In this document: positions 1-8,050 of the stretch, one piece after another | Numbering within the stretch: the stretch's first letter is position 1 | How the letters are laid out: each line of letters starts with the position of its first letter | Source: an uncultured Candidatus Competibacteraceae bacterium | GTDB lineage: Bacteria > Pseudomonadota > Gammaproteobacteria > Competibacterales > Competibacteraceae | Direction of reading: 5' to 3' | DNA length: 11,586 bases | Assembly (NCBI GenBank): GCA_937872125.1 | Contig: CALMNY010000509.1 | Coordinates: forward strand, 1-11,586 | Notes under the pieces: generated by a model | Told to the model about the DNA's origin: nothing | What the model saw: the letters and a program-made list of their open reading frames with translations, nothing else | Database searches by the model: none | Position numbers and translations under genes: made by a program

Positions 1-1
1 C

Positions 2-511
2 GGGGGCGACCGGGACGATTTTCGCTGGCTTCCCACCGGGCGCCACGGGCCAGGGCTTTCCTCTGCCCCCGCCGCGGCAGAGGTGGTGTGCCGGATTTGC
101 GCGCTGGGCTGGACCGCCGCCTGGGAACCGGAACGCGTCCGGCTGGCCCTGATTCCAGAAATGGCCCAGGGGCCGCTGAACGCCCTGGTGACCCTGCTGA
201 CGGTGAACCTGCTGCGCCAGCGCGCGGGCGAGCCGGTGCCGGCAGGCATCGCGGCGGTGTTGCAAGCCAATTGGTTGGACGCCTTGCAACAACGGGCGCG
301 GGCGACGCACGCCGAATTGCCCTACACCGCCTCGGCGGCCCTGCTGCGGCAAACCTTGCGGGCGCTGCCCCCCGGCGGGCGGGAACCCGTGCTGAAGGAA
401 CTGGCGGGGTTGCGCTACCTGCCGGAACCGGCCGACCCGGAACTGACCGGGTTTTTCAACCGCCGCCGCCGGCTTCCCGCCGGCGGCGCGGACTCGCGCG
501 CTGGCGCGTGA
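2..511 (+). CDS. icmJ: IcmJ/DotN (TraT)-like protein, C-terminal part
   Basis: The reading frame is open from the first bases to TGA 509-511, so the 5' end lies outside the window; about 169 residues are visible. IcmJ/DotN is a small zinc-binding component of the type IVB coupling complex, working in the cytoplasm with DotL and DotM. Two features fit it. A CxxC pair (VCRIC, around codons 28-32 of the visible part) is followed about 15 residues later by LIPEMAQGPLNAL, which resembles the segment after the cysteine cluster in Legionella IcmJ (LPELTQAELN). The gene also sits directly upstream of icmB, the icmJ-icmB order known from Legionella and the traT-traU order of R64. The residues before the CxxC fit the family poorly, perhaps from divergence. 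The stop is 12 bp before the icmB start, so they are probably one operon. The assignment rests on remembered similarity plus synteny. Confidence 0.6.
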   Translation, partial: GGDRDDFRWLPTGRHGPGLSSAPAAAEVVCRICALGWTAAWEPERVRLALIPEMAQGPLNALVTLLTVNLLRQRAGEPVPAGIAAVLQANWLDALQQRARATHAELPYTASAALLRQTLRALPPGGREPVLKELAGLRYLPEPADPELTGFFNRRRRLPAGGADSRAGA

Positions 512-523
512 CGGGGAGCTGCC

Positions 524-3500
524 ATGGGCGCTTTTCTCACCGAACTCCAGGATCTGCTCGCCCAGACCTTCGGCCTCGACGTCGAGGCCTACACCAGCTT
601 GACCACCGTCGAAGACGACGAATGCTTCGTCACCAAGGACGGCGGCCTGATGAGCGTGTTGCAGCTGCGGGGACACTTGCGGGTGGTGGGCGCCGAGGAA
701 CTCGCCCTGCTGACCCAGCAATGGGTGACGTTACTGGGAACGACCCTCGGGGACGGCGAGGCCCACCTGCTGGATGTCATCTTCACCAGCGATCCGGCCC
801 GCACGGCGAGCGAACTGGAGCGATTTCTGGCGCCGTGCGCGCGCACGGCCGAACGCCAGGGCCTCGACTTGCACGATCTCTTCGCCGAGCGGGTCCGGCG
901 CCTGCCCGATCACGCCTGCAGCGAATCGGTGTATCTCGTCCTGTGGACTACCCCGGCGGGCCTGCCGCGCGCGCTGCGGTGGCAGGCCCGGCGCGAGCAG
1001 CGCCGGGAAGCCGCCCGGCTCAACCTGCCGGGTTTGACCCGCGACCACCAAAATCCATGGGTCCGCAATCGATATCTGGTGGACACCCATCGCTCGGTGA
1101 TGAAAACCCTGCTCGCCGATTTGACGGCCCTCGGCTTCGCCTTGGAGATTCTGCCCACGACGGCCGCCTGCCGGGCGATCCGCACCGAAATCGATCCAGA
1201 GTGGACGCCCCGCGAGTGGCAACCCCATCTGCCGGGCACCTGCCTTCCTGCACCGCGCGAGCGGCCGGACGGCGCGCTCGATGCGGGCGGTTGCTGGTTT
1301 CCGGCGTTCGGCCGCCAATTGATCCCCCGCGGCTTGGATGTTCTGGATTACCGGACCCTGCGGGTGGGGGATCGCTGGTATCAACCGTTTTACGTTGACG
1401 TGCCGCAACTCACCGAGGTGCAGCGGTTCGAGAAGTTGCTGGAACGGACCCGGCAGGCGCGACTGCCCTGGCGCCTGCTGGTCCGGCTGAGCGGGGGCGC
1501 GCAGGCCTGGTTGCGGGCGCGCCGGCTCTGGGCGGGGCTGCTGCGCTTCGCCAGCCACCAGAACAAGCTGATCGACGCCGCCGTGGTCGCGCTCAGCCGC
1601 CATCTCAACGAGGGGAACGTCGGCGTGCGCGCGCAGATGGCCCTGACCACCTGGGTCAACACCGCCGAACCCCTCCGGTCCGGGCACTCCCACCGGGAAG
1701 AATTGAACGCCCGCACGGCGTTGCTCGCCTCCCACGTGCAAGCCTGGGGGACCTGCGCGGTGCGCGGATCGCCCGGCGCCCCGGTCACCGCGTGGGCGTC
1801 CACCGTGCCGGGCCTGAGCCTGCTCCACATCGCGACCCGGTACGCCGCACCGCTGGCCGACGTCGTCAAAACCCTCCCCGTGTTCCGGCCCGCCTCGCCC
1901 TGGCGGGAAGGGGCGGCCATCTATCGCGACCGCACCGGCAAGTTGTTTCCGTTTCAACCGGGTTCGCCGCTGCAGGGCACCTGGAACGAACTGTATTTCG
2001 CCCGGCCCGGCAGTGGCAAATCGGTGGCGATGAACGCCAACAATCTGGCGCTGATTCTGAGCCCCGGGCTGGTCCGGTTGCCCTACGTGCGCGGCATCGA
2101 CATTGGCCCGTCCTCGGAAGGGCTGGTGGCGCTGGTCCGGGATGCGCTGCCGCCCGGCCGCCGGTTCGAGGCGCAATTCCACGTCCTGCAGAATCGGCCG
2201 GACTGGGCGATCAACCCGCTGGACACCCAACTCGGGTTTCGGCGACCGCTGCCCCAGGACCAGGCCTTTCTGGTATCGTTTTTGAGTTTGCTGGCCACCC
2301 CGCCGGGCGAAACCGACCCGCCGGAGGGCGTCGCCGATCTGGCCGGGCTGGTGCTCGATCTCGCCTACGATCACTACGGCGACGACCAGGCGCCCAAACC
2401 CTATACCGCAGCGCAGGACCCGACCGTGGACGCGGCGCTGTCCGAGCAGCGCATCGCCTTGCCCGAACGGCCGACCTGGTGGGAAGTGGTGGACGCGCTG
2501 TTTGAGGTCGGTGCCATCCCGGCGGCGATCCGGGCACAACGCCATGCCGTTCCCCGCCTGGGCGAACTGTCCGCCATCGCCCGCCTCCAGCCGGTACGGG
2601 ATTTGTACGAGACCAACATGCGCCTGCAGCGGACGGCGGAGTCTCCGGTCGATCTGTTCAACCGGGTGATTTCCGCCGCCGTTCGCGAGTGGCCGCTGCT
2701 GGCTTATCCGACCCGGTTTGATCTCGGCAACGCCCGCGTCGCCAGCCTGGACGTGGCGGCGCTCTGCGGGGACATGACCCCCGTGGGGCAGCGTCAGACC
2801 GCGATCGCCTACATGCTGGCCCGGCACGTCCTGGGCCGCGATCTGTTTCTGGATGCCCAGACCGCCGAGCTGGCCCCCGCCCGCTATCGGAACTGGCACC
2901 GCGCCCGGATGGAGGAGCTGTTGGCCACGCCGAAGAAATTCTTCATGGACGAAAAGCATCGCTGCGGCAAGAACAACGCCGTCAACGCCCAGATCGTGCG
3001 GGACATGCGCGAAGGCCGCAAGGGCAATCTTCTGGTGGGAATGGCCAGCCAGATTCTGGAGGACTTCACCGAGGATATGGTCGAGCTGGCGACCGCGATC
3101 TACCTCATGGAATATCCCAGCGACGCGATGGCTGCGGTCGCCCGCGCCAAGTTTTCGCTGTCCAAGTCGGCGCTGGACGAGTTGCGCGTTCGGGGCACGG
3201 GACCCACGCCGGCCGGGGCGCCGTTCCTCGGCGTTTTCCGCACCAAGCGCGGCCTGGTCGCGCACCTGCTGTATCTCACCGCCGGCCCCATCGAATTGTG
3301 GGCCCTGGCCACGACGGCGGAGGATCGGGTCCTCCGCCAGCGGCTGTACCACCGCTTCGACCCGCGCCAGGCGCGGGCCGCCCTGGCGCAAGCCTATCCG
3401 GGCGGTACGGTGAAAGCCGAACTCCAGCGCCGGTTGGACGAGCAGACCGACCGCCCGCCTGATGACGTTCTCGACCGGGATGCAGTGCTGGACGCCCTCA

Positions 3501-3574
3501 CCGAAGAGGTGGCCCAACTCACCATGCAAGGGCGCGCGGCGCGCGCGGGAGCTGCTCCGGCGCAGGCGGCCTGA
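524..3574 (+). CDS. icmB: IcmB/DotO (TraU), VirB4-type ATPase of type IVB secretion system
   Basis: This 1016-residue protein has almost the length of Legionella DotO (about 1009 aa). DotO is a cytoplasmic ATPase at the base of the type IVB channel that energises assembly and substrate transfer. The N-terminal half (about 1-440) is the variable, VirB4-like part. The P-loop is ARPGSGKS at residues 493-500, with K499 as the nucleotide-binding lysine. A Walker B-like segment FFMDE lies at 806-810 and is followed by KHRCG. A sensor-like stretch GNLLVGMASQ follows soon after, as in VirB4 and DotO proteins. The ATG at 524 is preceded by GGGGAG at a good distance and lies 12 bp after the upstream gene, which supports operon transcription. 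The frame is intact. Long open frames on the opposite strand are composition artefacts. The downstream AT-rich gap suggests that a separate transcription unit begins after it. Confidence 0.92.
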   Translation: MGAFLTELQDLLAQTFGLDVEAYTSLTTVEDDECFVTKDGGLMSVLQLRGHLRVVGAEELALLTQQWVTLLGTTLGDGEAHLLDVIFTSDPARTASELERFLAPCARTAERQGLDLHDLFAERVRRLPDHACSESVYLVLWTTPAGLPRALRWQARREQRREAARLNLPGLTRDHQNPWVRNRYLVDTHRSVMKTLLADLTALGFALEILPTTAACRAIRTEIDPEWTPREWQPHLPGTCLPAPRERPDGALDAGGCWFPAFGRQLIPRGLDVLDYRTLRVGDRWYQPFYVDVPQLTEVQRFEKLLERTRQARLPWRLLVRLSGGAQAWLRARRLWAGLLRFASHQNKLIDAAVVALSRHLNEGNVGVRAQMALTTWVNTAEPLRSGHSHREELNARTALLASHVQAWGTCAVRGSPGAPVTAWASTVPGLSLLHIATRYAAPLADVVKTLPVFRPASPWREGAAIYRDRTGKLFPFQPGSPLQGTWNELYFARPGSGKSVAMNANNLALILSPGLVRLPYVRGIDIGPSSEGLVALVRDALPPGRRFEAQFHVLQNRPDWAINPLDTQLGFRRPLPQDQAFLVSFLSLLATPPGETDPPEGVADLAGLVLDLAYDHYGDDQAPKPYTAAQDPTVDAALSEQRIALPERPTWWEVVDALFEVGAIPAAIRAQRHAVPRLGELSAIARLQPVRDLYETNMRLQRTAESPVDLFNRVISAAVREWPLLAYPTRFDLGNARVASLDVAALCGDMTPVGQRQTAIAYMLARHVLGRDLFLDAQTAELAPARYRNWHRARMEELLATPKKFFMDEKHRCGKNNAVNAQIVRDMREGRKGNLLVGMASQILEDFTEDMVELATAIYLMEYPSDAMAAVARAKFSLSKSALDELRVRGTGPTPAGAPFLGVFRTKRGLVAHLLYLTAGPIELWALATTAEDRVLRQRLYHRFDPRQARAALAQAYPGGTVKAELQRRLDEQTDRPPDDVLDRDAVLDALTEEVAQLTMQGRAARAGAAPAQAA

Positions 3575-3628
3575 CGCAACCGATGCGGCCGAAGGGCGGC
3601 CCGCGCCAGGGCGTGCGCGAGGGAAAAG

Positions 3629-3664
3629 TTTTATTGTATTATTAAAACATATATAATAATACTG
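3629..3664 (+). promoter_or_regulatory. Promoter and dyad operator upstream of dotD
   Basis: A very AT-rich island in GC-rich DNA carries a perfect -10 box TATAAT at 3652-3657. No good -35 is visible; the best hexamers 16-17 bp upstream match only two or three consensus bases. Overlapping the -10 is a perfect 9-bp inverted repeat, GTATTATTA (3636-3644), 9-nt spacer, TAATAATAC (3654-3662). A protein bound there would block RNA polymerase, so a repressor operator for the dotD-dotC-dotB-icmT-dsb operon is the simplest reading. A weak -35 also fits activator dependence. Confidence 0.6.
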
Positions 3665-3687
3665 GATCCGATGGGTGGAGGCGGGCG

Positions 3688-4182
3688 ATGCACAGAGTGA
3701 AACCATGGGTGGGTTGGGTGCTGGGCAGCGCGCTGGCGGGCTGCGCCAGCGACCCCCCGGTCGCACCGGACGGCGGCGACGCCCAGCGCCGCCAGTTGGC
3801 CGAAGCCGGGCAGCGGATCGCCCGCGCGCTCGAAACCCTGGCGGTGGTCGAGCAGGCGGCCCAGCGGATCGACGCGCAGACGATCGTGGGCCCCCAGGCC
3901 GCGCCGGAGGAACTGCGCGTGCGGGTGGCCGTGGACTATCAGGGCGACATCAAACCGTTCGTCCACCAACTGGCGGCGGTCGCCGGTTATCAGGTGAAAA
4001 TCTACGGCCGGTCCAGCGTGCTGGCGCCCGTGAACATCCAGGCCGAGGATCGCACCCTCGGCGAGCTGCTGGCCGACGCGGGCTGGCAGGCCAGCTGGCG
4101 CTGCCGGCTGGTGGTCGATCCCCACCACCGGTGGGTGGAGCTCTTCTACGACCACCGCCCTCCCCGGCGGCCGGCGGGTTAA
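3688..4182 (+). CDS. dotD: DotD (TraH), outer-membrane lipoprotein of type IVB core complex
   Basis: A 164-aa lipoprotein, nearly the same length as Legionella DotD (163 aa). DotD and DotC are outer-membrane lipoproteins that help place the DotH secretin-like ring and so build the core complex. Residues 1-18 form a lipoprotein signal peptide with lipobox LAGC, C19 being the lipidated residue. Residues 25-65 are probably helical. Residues about 75-160 should be the secretin N-domain-like fold; segments such as VAVDYQGDIKPFVHQLA and VELFYDHR match DotD motifs (VDWSGPIEELTARIA, VELRYA) as I recall them. The ATG at 3688 follows GGAGG at 3677-3681; the ATG at 3671 is in another frame. It is the first gene of the dotD-C-B-icmT operon, equivalent to traH-I-J-K of R64. 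Confidence 0.9.
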   Translation: MHRVKPWVGWVLGSALAGCASDPPVAPDGGDAQRRQLAEAGQRIARALETLAVVEQAAQRIDAQTIVGPQAAPEELRVRVAVDYQGDIKPFVHQLAAVAGYQVKIYGRSSVLAPVNIQAEDRTLGELLADAGWQASWRCRLVVDPHHRWVELFYDHRPPRRPAG

Positions 4183-4198
4183 CCGGGAGGCCTCCGCG

Positions 4199-5239
4199 AT
4201 GGCTCGATGGCTCCATCCGGGTGCGGCGCAACCGGCCGCGCTGGCGCTGGCCGCGCTCGCGCCGCTCCAGCCCGCGCTGACCCACGCCGCCGCGCGCCGG
4301 TCCGGCGCCGAACCGCCCGGCCGCAGCCCCGCGGTCGCCCTGGAAGCGGCGTGGGCCGACGACGCCCCCCCGGCGGCCCGCTCCGATGACCAGGGTGCAT
4401 TGCGGTTGGAGGACGTGAAAAGCGGCCGGTCGCTGCGCGGGCCAGCGCCGGTCGAACCGCTCCGCGCCGAAGCCCTGAAGGAAAGCGCCCTGGCCTATGG
4501 CGCCCGGGCTGGGTGGTACGCCCGGACGCGGGAGATCAATCGGATGCTGGATCGCGAGGCGGGGCGGCTGGACGCCCTGTTCCCGTTCGGCCCCCTGCTG
4601 CTCGCGCACGGCGTCATCCCCCCGGTCCTGCAAACGGCGCGAGACACCGTCAGAAAACACAGCAACACGCAGCTGCGCTTCGCCGACGCCATTTATCACC
4701 TCGTCACCCCGGCCCGGTTGGCGGTGGCCCCGCCCGACTGGCGCACCTATCTCTACGCCCCGGCGGTCAAGCCGGAGCCCCCCGACGAAACGCTGCAGCC
4801 CGACCGGGCCAAGGCGGCGGAAGTGGCTTTGTGGGAACACGCCGTCGAACGCGGCTGGCACCACGGCGTCCGCCAGGCCAACCACGCCTTCGAGGTCCAA
4901 CTCAACCGGCTGGAGCGCGATCTACGCGGCATGGTGCTTTACCGCGAATTGCTGGCCAAGGGCATGGTCACCGCACCGCGGTTGACCGAGCAATGGCAGG
5001 GCATCACCCAACAGGGCCCGACTCTGCGGATCAACGATCGCGTGCTGGAGATTCAGCGCAACGCCGGGTTCGTGGCGGACAACCAGCGTTGGAAACCCTA
5101 TCCGTCCCGGCCCTATCGGCCGGCGCCGCGCGACCCCTCGGTGAACCTGCGCCTGCTGGGCGCGACGGTCGATACGCCGCCCCCACCACCCGCGGCGACG
5201 GTCGCCCCCCGCTGGGAAATTCCGCTATGGCAGCAGTAA
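4199..5239 (+). CDS. dotC: DotC (TraI), type IVB core-complex protein without a lipobox
   Basis: This 346-aa protein is somewhat longer than Legionella DotC (about 303 aa). DotC works with DotD at the outer membrane to localise DotH. The family core is clear: LRAEALKESALAYGARAG (about 89-106), INRMLDREAGRLDALFPF, LLLAHGVIPPVL (about 132-143), then LRFADAIYHLVTPARL and PPDWRTYLY, each matching a DotC signature. The first 32 residues look like a Sec signal (hydrophobic ALALAALAPLQPAL, then THAAA), but I see no cysteine there, so the usual DotC lipidation is missing. A Pro/Ala-rich segment of about 55 residues precedes the conserved part. The ATG is preceded by GGGAGG at 4185-4190, 16 bp after dotD. 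The 3' end overlaps dotB by 13 bp, which suggests translational coupling. Confidence 0.9.
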   Translation: MARWLHPGAAQPAALALAALAPLQPALTHAAARRSGAEPPGRSPAVALEAAWADDAPPAARSDDQGALRLEDVKSGRSLRGPAPVEPLRAEALKESALAYGARAGWYARTREINRMLDREAGRLDALFPFGPLLLAHGVIPPVLQTARDTVRKHSNTQLRFADAIYHLVTPARLAVAPPDWRTYLYAPAVKPEPPDETLQPDRAKAAEVALWEHAVERGWHHGVRQANHAFEVQLNRLERDLRGMVLYRELLAKGMVTAPRLTEQWQGITQQGPTLRINDRVLEIQRNAGFVADNQRWKPYPSRPYRPAPRDPSVNLRLLGATVDTPPPPPAATVAPRWEIPLWQQ

Positions 5240-6435
5240 TCCACCCGAACCCCACCGGTTTGGACGACCCGGCACCGGGCGGCTGGCTGGAGACCGGTTT
5301 GCCGGAACCCGCCGCGTTCGACCGGCGCCATTTCCGGGACGTGTTGCTGTGGGCGACCGATCACGACGTGTCGGATGTCACGATCCAAGCCGGCAATTTC
5401 GTGTTCGTCGAGCGCTTCGGCCGACTGGCGCCGGCGACTCGCCGCCGCTGGTCGGCGGCGGAAACGTACCAGTGCGCGCAGGAAATCTACGGCGCCAATG
5501 CCGACAGCCAGCTCGGCAGCGGCAAGGACATCGATTGCTCCTACGAAATCCGCCGGGGCCGCCACGATCTCGCCCGCTATCGCATCAACTTGACGGCCGC
5601 CCGCGCCCCGCTGGAACGGGGGCTCGAAATCACCATCCGCACCATCCCCACCACACCGCCGCCCCTGGCCAGCCTGCAGTTGCCGGCCGATCTGCGGGAC
5701 AACCTGATCTTCGAGCAAGGCCTGGTATTGATCACCGGGCCGACCGGCTCGGGCAAGACCACCTTGCTGGGCGCCATCATCCGCGAGCTGCTGGAGCAGC
5801 CGCACTCGCACCGCAAGATCATCACTTACGAGGCGCCCATCGAGTTCGTCTACGATTTCGTGGCCCGCCCGCACGCGCTGATCGCCCAGCACGAAATCGG
5901 CGTGCATCTGCCCAGCTTCGCCGCCGGGGTGCGCAACAGCCTGCGGCGCAAGCCGATGGTCACCCTGGTGGGTGAAGCCCGGGATGCCGAAACCATCGAC
6001 GCCATGATCCTGGCAGCCCAAACCGGGCATCTGGTGTATACCACGGTGCACACCAACAGCGTCCCGGAAACCCTGACCCGGCTGGTCGAGCCGTTCCCGG
6101 TCCAGGAACGGGAAGGCCGCCTGGCCGGGCTGCTGGAGGCGTTGCGCTGCATCGTCACCCAGCGGCTGGTGCGGACGACCGACGGCCGGCGGGCGCCGGC
6201 GCGGGAATATTTGCACTTCACCGCGGCGGAAAAGGAGGCGCTGGCGAATGCCCCCTACCGGCACCTGGTGGGTGTCGCGCGCCGCCTGGTCCGGGAACAG
6301 GGTCGGCCCCTGGCCGCTGATCTGGACGAACTACACGCCGCGGGCCGCATCTCGGCCGCGGCGTGGCACCAGTTTCGCGAGGTGGGCACCCCACTCGATC
6401 CGCCCGTTGCGGGAAGCGAACCACATGGCCGGTGA
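5227..6435 (+). CDS. dotB: DotB (TraJ), PilT/VirB11-like secretion ATPase
   Basis: DotB is a hexameric cytoplasmic ATPase of the PilT/VirB11 family that docks on DotO and drives substrate export. The protein is 402 aa against about 377 aa in Legionella. The N-terminal domain (about 25-155) includes DVLLWATDHDVSDVTIQ, the usual start of the PAS-like domain. The ATPase domain has Walker A GPTGSGKTT at 171-179 (K177), an Asp-box region ITYEAPIEFVYD, Walker B LVGEARD with E250, and the His-box TTVHTN with H275, so the catalytic set is complete. I chose ATG 5227 because the conserved part begins just after it and it overlaps the dotC stop by 13 bp. The frame stays open far upstream, but only as a shadow of dotC. 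The stop overlaps the icmT start by 11 bp. Confidence 0.94.
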   Translation: MAAVIHPNPTGLDDPAPGGWLETGLPEPAAFDRRHFRDVLLWATDHDVSDVTIQAGNFVFVERFGRLAPATRRRWSAAETYQCAQEIYGANADSQLGSGKDIDCSYEIRRGRHDLARYRINLTAARAPLERGLEITIRTIPTTPPPLASLQLPADLRDNLIFEQGLVLITGPTGSGKTTLLGAIIRELLEQPHSHRKIITYEAPIEFVYDFVARPHALIAQHEIGVHLPSFAAGVRNSLRRKPMVTLVGEARDAETIDAMILAAQTGHLVYTTVHTNSVPETLTRLVEPFPVQEREGRLAGLLEALRCIVTQRLVRTTDGRRAPAREYLHFTAAEKEALANAPYRHLVGVARRLVREQGRPLAADLDELHAAGRISAAAWHQFREVGTPLDPPVAGSEPHGR

Positions 6436-6715
6436 TCCTTACCTCGTCGACCAGGCGCCCTGGCGCAATACCGCCTTGCCGGCGATGCTCTGGGGTATCG
6501 AGGCGCACGCGGCGCTGCCGATCGCGCTCTGGCTGGTGCATATCCGCTGGTCGACGTTCTGGTTGGTGGTGGGCATCGTCGCGGGCTTGACCGTGATCCG
6601 GTATTTTGGCCTCGACGCCCGGTCAGCCTACCGGTTGGTCGGGACATTCTTGATCCGGGCGCTGGCCGGCGGGCACGTCCGCGCCGCACCGGCTTACTGG
6701 GAACGCCGCTCTTGA
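6425..6715 (+). CDS. icmT: IcmT (TraK), small inner-membrane type IVB protein
   Basis: A 96-aa protein close in size to Legionella IcmT (86 aa). IcmT is a small inner-membrane component of the Dot/Icm and IncI systems. The start WRNTALPAMLWGIEAHAALPIALWLVHIRWSTFW follows the family pattern of WRxTA, an acidic-Ala stretch and an LxHIRWxTF core. Two hydrophobic segments lie at about 29-40 and 44-58; the C-terminal part is amphipathic with several Arg. The ATG at 6425 has GGAAG about 8 bp upstream and lies inside the 3' end of dotB (11-bp overlap), so translation is probably coupled. DotB-IcmT adjacency matches traJ-traK of R64. In R64 the next gene is traL (IcmS-like); here a thioredoxin-fold gene follows instead. 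Confidence 0.85.
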   Translation: MAGDPYLVDQAPWRNTALPAMLWGIEAHAALPIALWLVHIRWSTFWLVVGIVAGLTVIRYFGLDARSAYRLVGTFLIRALAGGHVRAAPAYWERRS

Positions 6716-6770
6716 ACGGGCGGCGTGCGGACGACCTGCATGCAGCGAGCGCACTTTTGGAGGAACGCTG

Positions 6771-7697
6771 ATGGCACAACAGCCGTGGTATTCGCTGGTC
6801 CCCGCCGCTCTGGCGCTGGCCTTGAGTCCGAGCGGGATGGGGGGGGCGCTGGCCCAGGCCGCCGAGGGTCGGGGCCGTGCGGACACCGCCGCAGACGCCG
6901 CCGCGGTGGTGGCATCCCCGCGCCCGGAACCCTCCCAGGGCCCTCCCTCCGACCCACCGGTGATCCAGCGGCTGCGCGCGCGTGGGATCGCCGCACGGCC
7001 CGGCGGGATCGTCGGGCGCCATCTGAAACTCTGGCTGCTGGACCTCCCGGATCAGCGCCCCACGCTGGTGATGACCAGCGCCGAAGGGCATCTGATCCGG
7101 GGCAGGATTTACGACGCCGAGGGTCTTCTGCTGATCGACATGGACGCCGCACGGCAACCCGTCGTCAGAGACCCGGCCCGCCGCCGCCAGGAGGGATTTC
7201 CGTTCCTGACTGACCCGCCCGCCGCTGAAGCGGCCGCGATCTCGACCCGGCCGGCCCAAGTCAGCGCGGGCGCGTCGAGGGCGGTGTGGGATCAGCTCGA
7301 TCAGGCGACCACGATCGAGGAAGGACGCGCCGGTGCGCCGCTGGTGTACATCTTTTTCGACCCCTATTGTGCCTATTGCCACCAGCAATGGACGCTCCTG
7401 CGCCGCCAGGTCGCCGGCGGTCACTTGCGGGTCCGGTGGGTGGCCGTAGCAGTACTGAGCGGTTCGCAAGCTCATCTTGGCAGCGTGCTGGGGCTGTTGC
7501 GCGACCCGAGCGCCGCCACTCTGGCCGGTTGGATGCAAAACCGGCAGGTGGCCCCCGACGACAGCGCCACCGCCAAGACGGCGTTGGGCCGCAACCTGGC
7601 CTTGTTCCAGGCGCTCGCGGTGCCTTCGGTGCCGGCCCTGCTCTACAAGGACCCGACCGGCCGGCTGGTGACCAAAGTCGGTGTGACCCCGCTTTAA
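6771..7697 (+). CDS. DsbC/DsbG-like periplasmic disulfide isomerase (TrbB-type)
   Basis: A 308-aa protein with an N-terminal signal (about 1-29; hydrophobic SLVPAALALALS, then GGALAQAA), an Ala/Pro-rich linker, a DsbC/DsbG-like dimerisation region (about 63-125, containing VIQRLRARGI and HLIRGRIYDAEGLLLIDM), and a thioredoxin fold. The fold carries the active-site motif CAYC at C200-C203 in FFDPYCAYCHQQW and a likely cis-proline in SVPALLYKDPTGR (P288). It should shuffle or form disulfides in the periplasm, here probably in the secretion or pilus proteins. IncI plasmids encode a thioredoxin-like TrbB between trbA and trbC, so this is a plausible functional counterpart moved next to icmT. GGAGGAA at 6759-6765 precedes the ATG. 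The TAA shares the bases TTAA (7694-7697) with the convergent gene's stop. Exact subfamily (DsbC, DsbG or TrbB) is uncertain. Confidence 0.82.
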   Translation: MAQQPWYSLVPAALALALSPSGMGGALAQAAEGRGRADTAADAAAVVASPRPEPSQGPPSDPPVIQRLRARGIAARPGGIVGRHLKLWLLDLPDQRPTLVMTSAEGHLIRGRIYDAEGLLLIDMDAARQPVVRDPARRRQEGFPFLTDPPAAEAAAISTRPAQVSAGASRAVWDQLDQATTIEEGRAGAPLVYIFFDPYCAYCHQQWTLLRRQVAGGHLRVRWVAVAVLSGSQAHLGSVLGLLRDPSAATLAGWMQNRQVAPDDSATAKTALGRNLALFQALAVPSVPALLYKDPTGRLVTKVGVTPL

Positions 7698-8050
7698 CCG
7701 AACCGGGGATTCCCTGGCTCGGGCGCCGGGCGCCGGGGCGGCGCGGGCGGTTCCTCGCGGCGCGGGCGCGCCGCCGGGTCGGGCGGGTTCCAGCCCTGGG
7801 GATGCGTCGCATACGGGCGCAGCACGGCCAGGCCGTTTTGCCGCCGCAAATCCTCGAGGATGCGGTCGAGCGACGCGCGCCGCTGGAGGCCCTCTCGCAC
7901 CAGGCGCAAGGCGTGCGCCGGGCTGGGGGCGCGCCGGAGGGCGGCTTGCAGCTCCTGCTGCTGGCGGGCCGTCAACTGCATCCCCGGCACCTGCCGGGGA
8001 TCGCACGGGTTCAATCCAGCCACGGTGATTGCAACAAAGTCTCGAGCCAT
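7694..8050 (-). CDS. Hypothetical protein, 118 aa, unknown function
   Basis: I do not recognise this protein. The start MARDFVAITVAGLNP at 8050 is chosen because GGAGG lies about 5 bp upstream; the frame is open further up to 8218, but only as a shadow of the preceding gene. Residues about 25-75 (from MQLTARQQQELQAALRR to LDRILEDLRRQNG) are charged and should form helices; the C-terminal 30 residues are Pro/Arg-rich and probably disordered. No signal peptide or membrane segment is apparent. The first 40 bp overlap the end of the 8607-8011 gene, so the two are probably co-transcribed and translationally coupled. The stop TAA overlaps that of the convergent Dsb-like gene. A small partner or accessory protein of the upstream gene product is the most that context allows. 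Confidence 0.65.
   Translation of the reverse strand: MARDFVAITVAGLNPCDPRQVPGMQLTARQQQELQAALRRAPSPAHALRLVREGLQRRASLDRILEDLRRQNGLAVLRPYATHPQGWNPPDPAARPRREEPPAPPRRPAPEPGNPRFG

Noticed and set aside
3602..3640. Possible terminator after icmB: CGCGC/GCGCG stem followed by AAAAGTTTTATT
   Set aside because: Only a 5-bp stem with an 8-nt loop, and the T-rich stretch starts 10 nt away; too weak to call.
731..3766. A 1011-codon open frame on the minus strand opposite icmB
   Set aside because: It lies antisense to a clear DotO homologue; its product is Arg/Gln/Gly/Pro-rich without domains, as expected from GC-rich codon shadows.
4513..5226. Upstream in-frame extension of dotB, making a 640-aa protein
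   Set aside because: The extension overlaps dotC out of frame, has shadow-like composition, and ATG 5227 fits the DotB length and operon overlap.
6736..6745. Palindrome CTGCATGCAG in the icmT-dsb gap
   Set aside because: A single 10-bp palindrome with no promoter or partner site nearby; likely chance or a minor site.
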